From Clostridium sp. (GTDB lineage: Bacteria > Bacillota > Clostridia > Lachnospirales > Lachnospiraceae): a DNA stretch of 51,502 bases. The stretch covers positions 1 through 51,502 of the forward strand of contig JAMPEW010000020.1 of the NCBI GenBank assembly GCA_023664775.1, given 5' to 3'. Positions 50,917 to 51,502 of the stretch are shown one piece after another. The translations under genes were made by a program, and so were the position numbers. Position 1 is the stretch's first letter; the number at the start of each line of letters is the position of its first letter. The notes beneath the pieces were generated by a model. The model worked only from the letters and a program-made list of their open reading frames with translations, was not told the origin of the DNA and ran no database searches.

Positions 50917-51502
50917 ATGAGTAATCTTGGAAATAAAGCTATAATGGCAAAGAATATCCAATATTATATGACTCTTAATCAAAAAGACAGAAATGATATG
51001 TGTAAGGCTTTAGGTGTAAAATATACAACTTTTACCGATTGGGTAAAAGGAAATTCTTACCCACGAATCGACAAAATTGAACTCATGGCTAATTATTTTG
51101 GTATTAATAAATCAGACCTCGTTGAAGAACATGACATTATATCATCAAGCAACAAAGCTTTCACTATAAAAGTCCTTGGACGTGTTGCAACAGGTATACC
51201 TATCAATGCAGTCACTGATATTGTTGACACTGAAGAAATATCAGAAGAATTGGCACGTACTGGTAGCTATTTCGGTTTACAAATTCATGGTGATTCAATG
51301 GAGCCAAGGATTTGTGACGGTGATGTTGTAATTGTCCGACAACAAGATGATGCAAATTCAGGCGATATTGTCATAGCAATGGTTAATGGTGATGATGCCA
51401 CATGCAAACGTCTTGTAAAATATGCATCAAGTATTGCTCTTGTATCATTGAATACAAAATATGAGCCAATGATGTTTACTGAGAAAGAGATTGAAACAAA
51501 AC
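50917..51502 (+). CDS. S24/CI-type phage repressor (cut by window edge)
   Basis: At least 195 residues; the C-terminus is outside the window. Residues 1-65 are a Cro/CI helix-turn-helix (NDMCKALGVKYTTFTDWVKG), followed by a short linker and an S24 peptidase domain with the catalytic Ser in IHGDSMEP and Lys in TCKRLVKY. The cleavage site that is normally Ala-Gly reads GRVATGIPI (Thr-Gly). GTGAGGTG precedes the ATG. LexA-like self-cleavage on SOS induction is the family mechanism. It marks the left edge of a probable prophage or ICE beyond the window. Confidence 0.88.
   Translation, partial: MSNLGNKAIMAKNIQYYMTLNQKDRNDMCKALGVKYTTFTDWVKGNSYPRIDKIELMANYFGINKSDLVEEHDIISSSNKAFTIKVLGRVATGIPINAVTDIVDTEEISEELARTGSYFGLQIHGDSMEPRICDGDVVIVRQQDDANSGDIVIAMVNGDDATCKRLVKYASSIALVSLNTKYEPMMFTEKEIETK

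Overview
The window looks like a chromosome segment of a spore-forming, low-GC Gram-positive anaerobe of the Clostridia, most likely a Lachnospiraceae member. The reasons are Spo0A, YlbJ and a SpoIIM-like gene, Bacillus/Clostridia gene orders (rsmD-coaD; yloU-yloV-recG beside rpmB; nudix-spoIIM-xerD), strong AGGAGG ribosome sites, sigma-A promoters with 17-base spacers, a glnA-ANTAR pair and a cell-anchored GH5 cellulase. The species assignment is an inference. Most genes lie on the minus strand.

Left part (1-16 kb): the end of a fructose PTS operon (fruR-fruK-fruA-ptsH, ptsH cut by the window edge); two small envelope or zinc-ribbon genes; tRNA-Glu(CUC); a divergent XRE regulator/small membrane protein pair sharing an operator; mtaB; an HPr-like protein without the active-site histidine; hisH-hisF and a GNAT enzyme; a large acidic single-pass membrane protein; two spo0A genes in tandem; xerD; a SpoIIM-like gene; and an ADP-ribose pyrophosphatase.

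Middle (16-35 kb): rny, then the SOS-controlled recA-recX pair; divergent tmcAL-ylbJ; then a long minus-strand run (coiled-coil protein, coaD, rsmD, GH5 cellulase, small membrane protein, recG, fakA-like, asp23-like, response regulator, hybrid histidine kinase). rpmB and a GNAT gene run the other way.

Right part (35-51.5 kb): a probable yybP-ykoY (manganese) riboswitch in front of an ABC exporter pair; an intergenic zone rich in foldback DNA; a rhomboid protease; an ABC-F ATPase; a nitrogen and carbamoyl-phosphate block (carA-carB-carbamate kinase-glnA-ANTAR regulator); and, at the edge, a phage or ICE-like control region (XRE regulator divergent from an S24/CI-type repressor).

The least ordinary content is non-coding. 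It comprises (i) a 463-bp giant foldback at 38240-38702 and a 149-bp foldback with perfect 26-bp arms in the glnA leader, which share the same internal motif; (ii) a dispersed family of about 67 bp in three copies, each in the same orientation upstream of a minus-strand gene and able to form two alternative hairpins; (iii) a compact multi-hairpin element with crossing pairings just upstream of a small gene. The tandem spo0A pair, one with a wrecked receiver domain, is the most interesting protein-coding feature. All calls come from reading the sequence; no database search was run.
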